Assembly: GCF_900100365.1 (NCBI RefSeq)
Contig: NZ_FNKU01000001.1
Location: 3,100,001 to 3,164,000, forward strand
DNA length: 64,000 nucleotides
Direction of reading: 5' to 3'
Source: Pseudomonas cannabina
GTDB taxonomy: Bacteria; Pseudomonadota; Gammaproteobacteria; Pseudomonadales; Pseudomonadaceae
Below the pieces are notes generated by a model. The model ran no database searches. It was not told where the DNA came from and worked only from the letters and a program-made list of their open reading frames with translations. Every line of letters begins with the position of its first letter. Position 1 is the stretch's first letter. Shown one piece after another: positions 61,724 through 64,000 of the stretch. A program made the position numbers and the translations under genes.

Positions 61724-62601
61724 TCAACGGGTGCCGGGAATGCCTTCCAGCACTCGCCGCACGCCAAACCGGCTGATCCACACTGACGCCACAATCACCC
61801 CACCGCCAATCAGCAGACGGATGAAGTCCTCATGCTGGTCCAGATCAGCAGATTGATCAGCAGCCCGAGCGGCACATGCAGGTTGTTCATCACCGCCAGC
61901 GTGCCGCCGTTGACCATGCACGCGCCTTTATTCCACCAGTACATGCCCAGCGCCGTCGAACACAAGCCGAGGAACAGCAGCACGACCCATTGGGTTGGCG
62001 CATCGGGCAGGTGTTGCGGGTTACCGAACATCAGGAACGCAGGCAACACCACCGCCAGCGCGCCCAGGTAGAAATAGCCGAAACGTCGATAGTGCGGCAA
62101 GTCGCTGGGATGCCGTGCAACCAGATGTTTGTACAGCACCTGGCCGGCGGCGTAAGTGAAGTTGGCCAGTTGCAGCAGCAGGAAACCGCCGAGGAAATCG
62201 CCGTCCAGGCCGTCGTAACGAATCACCCCCGCCCCCAGTACGGCAACCATTGCCGCCAGCAGCGCCCAAGGGTTGAAGCGCCGGTTGAGTGCGTCTTCGA
62301 TCAGGGTCACGTGCAACGGCGTGAGAATGGTGAAGAGCAGCACTTCGGGCACCGTCAGCACCCTGAAGCTCAGGTACAGGCAGACGTAGGTAACGCCGAA
62401 TTGCAGCGCGCCGATCAGCAGCATGCCACGCATGAAGCGCGGCTCGACCTGACGCCAGCGCGTCAGCGGAATGAACACCAGCCCGGCCAGCACCACGCGG
62501 ACCAGTACCGCAAAGTAGCTGTCGACGTGCCCCGCCAGATAGACACCGATCAGGCTGAACGAAAACGCCTGAATCAGTGTGACAAACAGTAGATAACCCA
62601 T
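61724..62601 (-). pseudogene. EamA/DMT-family transporter, frameshifted near the C-terminus
   Basis: From ATG 62601 ten TM helices of a drug/metabolite transporter can be followed (MGYLLFVTLIQAFSFSLIGVYLAG, LFTILTPLHVTLIEDALNRRFNPW, FLGLCSTALGMYWWNKGACMVNGGTLAVMNNLHVPLGLLINLLIW). Then one base is missing near 61840: GGTCC where GGTTCC would be expected. With it, the frame continues NQHEDFIRLLIGGGVIVASVWISRFGVRRVLEG to a stop at 61724 (292 residues). As written, the protein ends after TSMRTSSVC, losing the last TM helix. Substrate unknown. Confidence 0.88.
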
Positions 62602-62866
62602 GCCGCCCCCGATTTTGAAGGGCGCGACCATAGCGGTTTGCAGGCGCAACTGTCCACCCGCCACCCCTCTATTTCTGACGTCAGCCGGACGGCGCAATAC
62701 ATTTCGACCGCCATAAATACGACAGCCATAAGATTGACGATTATAGCTACCCGTTCGACGAAAATATAAACCATATCGCGCAACTTTTCCTGTGCGAAAG
62801 GTCTTATCCTTCGGCGATGCAATATTGACTTCCCCACCTGAAACCTTCGCCGCCTGGAGCAACCCC

Positions 62867-64000
62867 ATGATATTCAACACAAAAGACTTCGGAGCGCTGG
62901 GCGACGGTATCACCGACGATACGGCCGCCATACAGGCCACGATCGATGCGGCGGCGGCAGCAGGGGGCGGCGAAGTCGTTCTGGGGGCTGGTACTTACAT
63001 CGTGTCCGGCGGCGAAGAGCCGTCCGACGGCTGCATGATGCTCAAGAGCAACGTCACCCTGTCGGGCGCGGGGATGGGTGAAACGATCATCAAGCTCGCT
63101 GACGGCTCGGACACCAAGGTGACCGGCATCGTGCGCTCGGCCTACGGCGAAGAAACGCATGACTTCGGCATGAAGAATCTGACCCTGGACGGCAACCGGG
63201 ACGCCACCACTGGCAAAGTGGACGGCTGGTTCAACGGCTACATTCCGGGCTCCGACGGCAAGGACTCGAACGTCACCCTCGACAGCGTCGAAATCAAGGA
63301 CTGCTCGGGCTACGGCTTCGACCCGCACGAGCAGACCGTCAACATGGTGATCAAGAACAGCGTGTCGCATGGCAACGGCCTGGACGGCTTCGTGGCCGAC
63401 TACCTGAGCGACAGCGTGTTCGAAAACAACGTGGCGTATGACAACGATCGCCACGGTTTCAACGTGGTCACCAGCACCCACGACTTCACCCTGAGCAACA
63501 ACGTCGCCTACGGCAATGGCAGCACCGGCATTGTGGTGCAGCGCGGCAGCGAGAATATTCCGTCGCCCGCCAACATCACCATCACCGGCGGCGCGGTGTA
63601 CGGCAACGGTGCCGAGGGCGTGCTGATCAAGCTGTCCAGCCAAGTGTCGGTCAGCGGCATGGACATCCATGACAACGGCAGCGCGGGCGTGCGCATTTAC
63701 GGCAGCACCGGGGTGGATGTTTTCGACAACACGCTGAGCAACAACTCCCTCGGTGCTCCGGTGCCAGAAATCATCATCCAGTCGTACGATGACACTTCGG
63801 GCGTTTCCGGCAAGTTCTTCAGCGGCAGCGACAACCTGATCCGCGGCAACGTAATCACCGGCAGCCACAACTCCACTTATGGCGTTGCCGAGCGTAACGA
63901 AGACGGTACCGACCGCAACAGTATCGTGGGCAATACCATCAGCCACACCAGCAAGGGTCTGACCCTGGTCTACGGCGACGGCAGCTTTGCCGGCGACGCG
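62867..64000 (+). CDS. psmE: Mannuronan C5-epimerase, A-module (psmE-like), runs off window
   Basis: ATG 62867 (GGAG upstream) opens 378 codons without stop to the window end. The sequence is a right-handed beta-helix A-module of the AlgE/PsmE type. Active-site residues fall at the same numbers as in Azotobacter AlgE4: Lys117, Tyr149, Asp152, His154 (DPHEQ motif at 152-156) and Arg195. It should convert mannuronate to guluronate in secreted alginate outside the cell; in PsmE, RTX-like R-modules and a deacetylase domain follow, outside this window. Secretion would be by type I export, as there is no signal peptide. Confidence 0.95.
   Translation, partial: MIFNTKDFGALGDGITDDTAAIQATIDAAAAAGGGEVVLGAGTYIVSGGEEPSDGCMMLKSNVTLSGAGMGETIIKLADGSDTKVTGIVRSAYGEETHDFGMKNLTLDGNRDATTGKVDGWFNGYIPGSDGKDSNVTLDSVEIKDCSGYGFDPHEQTVNMVIKNSVSHGNGLDGFVADYLSDSVFENNVAYDNDRHGFNVVTSTHDFTLSNNVAYGNGSTGIVVQRGSENIPSPANITITGGAVYGNGAEGVLIKLSSQVSVSGMDIHDNGSAGVRIYGSTGVDVFDNTLSNNSLGAPVPEIIIQSYDDTSGVSGKFFSGSDNLIRGNVITGSHNSTYGVAERNEDGTDRNSIVGNTISHTSKGLTLVYGDGSFAGDA

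Noticed and set aside
62804..63946. Minus-strand 380-aa ORF opposite the epimerase
   Set aside because: It is a shadow of psmE: the plus strand has the complete active site and a ribosome site.
1..64000. CRISPR arrays, tRNA, rRNA, prophage structural genes
   Set aside because: No regularly spaced direct repeats, no tRNA-like cloverleaf ends or rRNA sequence, and no capsid, tail, portal or integrase genes were seen.

Overview
The window looks like a chromosome segment of a plant pathogen of the Pseudomonas syringae group. It carries a complete type III effector gene, hopAF1, with an upstream hrp box; the start of a bifunctional-type mannuronan C5-epimerase gene (psmE-like); P. syringae-type REP repeats; and many copies of a ~100-bp miniature element that I take to be MITEPsy1. 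There are no rRNA genes, tRNA genes or CRISPR arrays that I can see.

Layout. 1-3 kb: a partial LysR regulator divergent from an MFS exporter, then a MASE2-GGDEF diguanylate cyclase. 3-5.8 kb: an unrecognised gene and a small secreted-protein gene; the latter is split by a MITE / IS5-family IS / inverted-MITE compound. 6-19.4 kb: a hypothetical, a LuxR-type HTH protein, an MHS transporter, a TonB-dependent receptor, a PepSY protein, a PQQ sugar dehydrogenase, two soluble histidine kinases (one in an operon with an RsbQ-like hydrolase), a yeast-type cytosine deaminase, a frameshifted betaine-binding protein and a GNAT. 19.4-34.7 kb is mostly ordinary core: peptide deformylase, YihY/BrkB, CsbD, CvfB, lipoproteins, a TorF porin, REP repeats, a DEAD-box helicase, a TPR protein, a two-component system and an orphan BamA-like protein. 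35-39.3 kb: an unknown large gene shattered by two MITEs and two ISs. 39.4-45.9 kb: a cyclophilin-like protein, a secreted hydrolase, an MFS efflux protein with a divergent LysR, an XAC2610-type protein and an MscS channel. 46-52.7 kb: hopAF1, an IS1182-family element, and a D(-)-tartrate module (LysR, tartrate dehydratase, DctA) whose dehydratase is frameshifted. 52.8-58.4 kb: a quinone reductase/LysR pair, a YciI protein, and an SDR whose divergent AraC regulator is cut after codon 3. 58.5-64 kb: a third copy of the 367-aa-transposase IS, a DUF1349 protein, an SDR, a frameshifted EamA transporter and psmE (running off the end).

The dominant story is mobile DNA. Six MITEs, two copies of a 1,209-bp IS5-group element, three copies of a second IS5-family element and one IS1182-family element are present. 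The MITE and the 1,209-bp IS share the same pair of unequal termini and the same CTAR-type 4-bp target, so the IS is the likely source of the MITE's transposase. MITE borders carry the target tetranucleotide and have repeatedly been used as landing sites for further insertions, producing tandem piles inside genes. Most interrupted genes can be rebuilt exactly by removing element plus one target copy, and I give those reconstructions.

Four genes carry one-base indels, two of them clearly in homopolymer runs, so either pseudogenisation or read-error must be considered before concluding loss of function.
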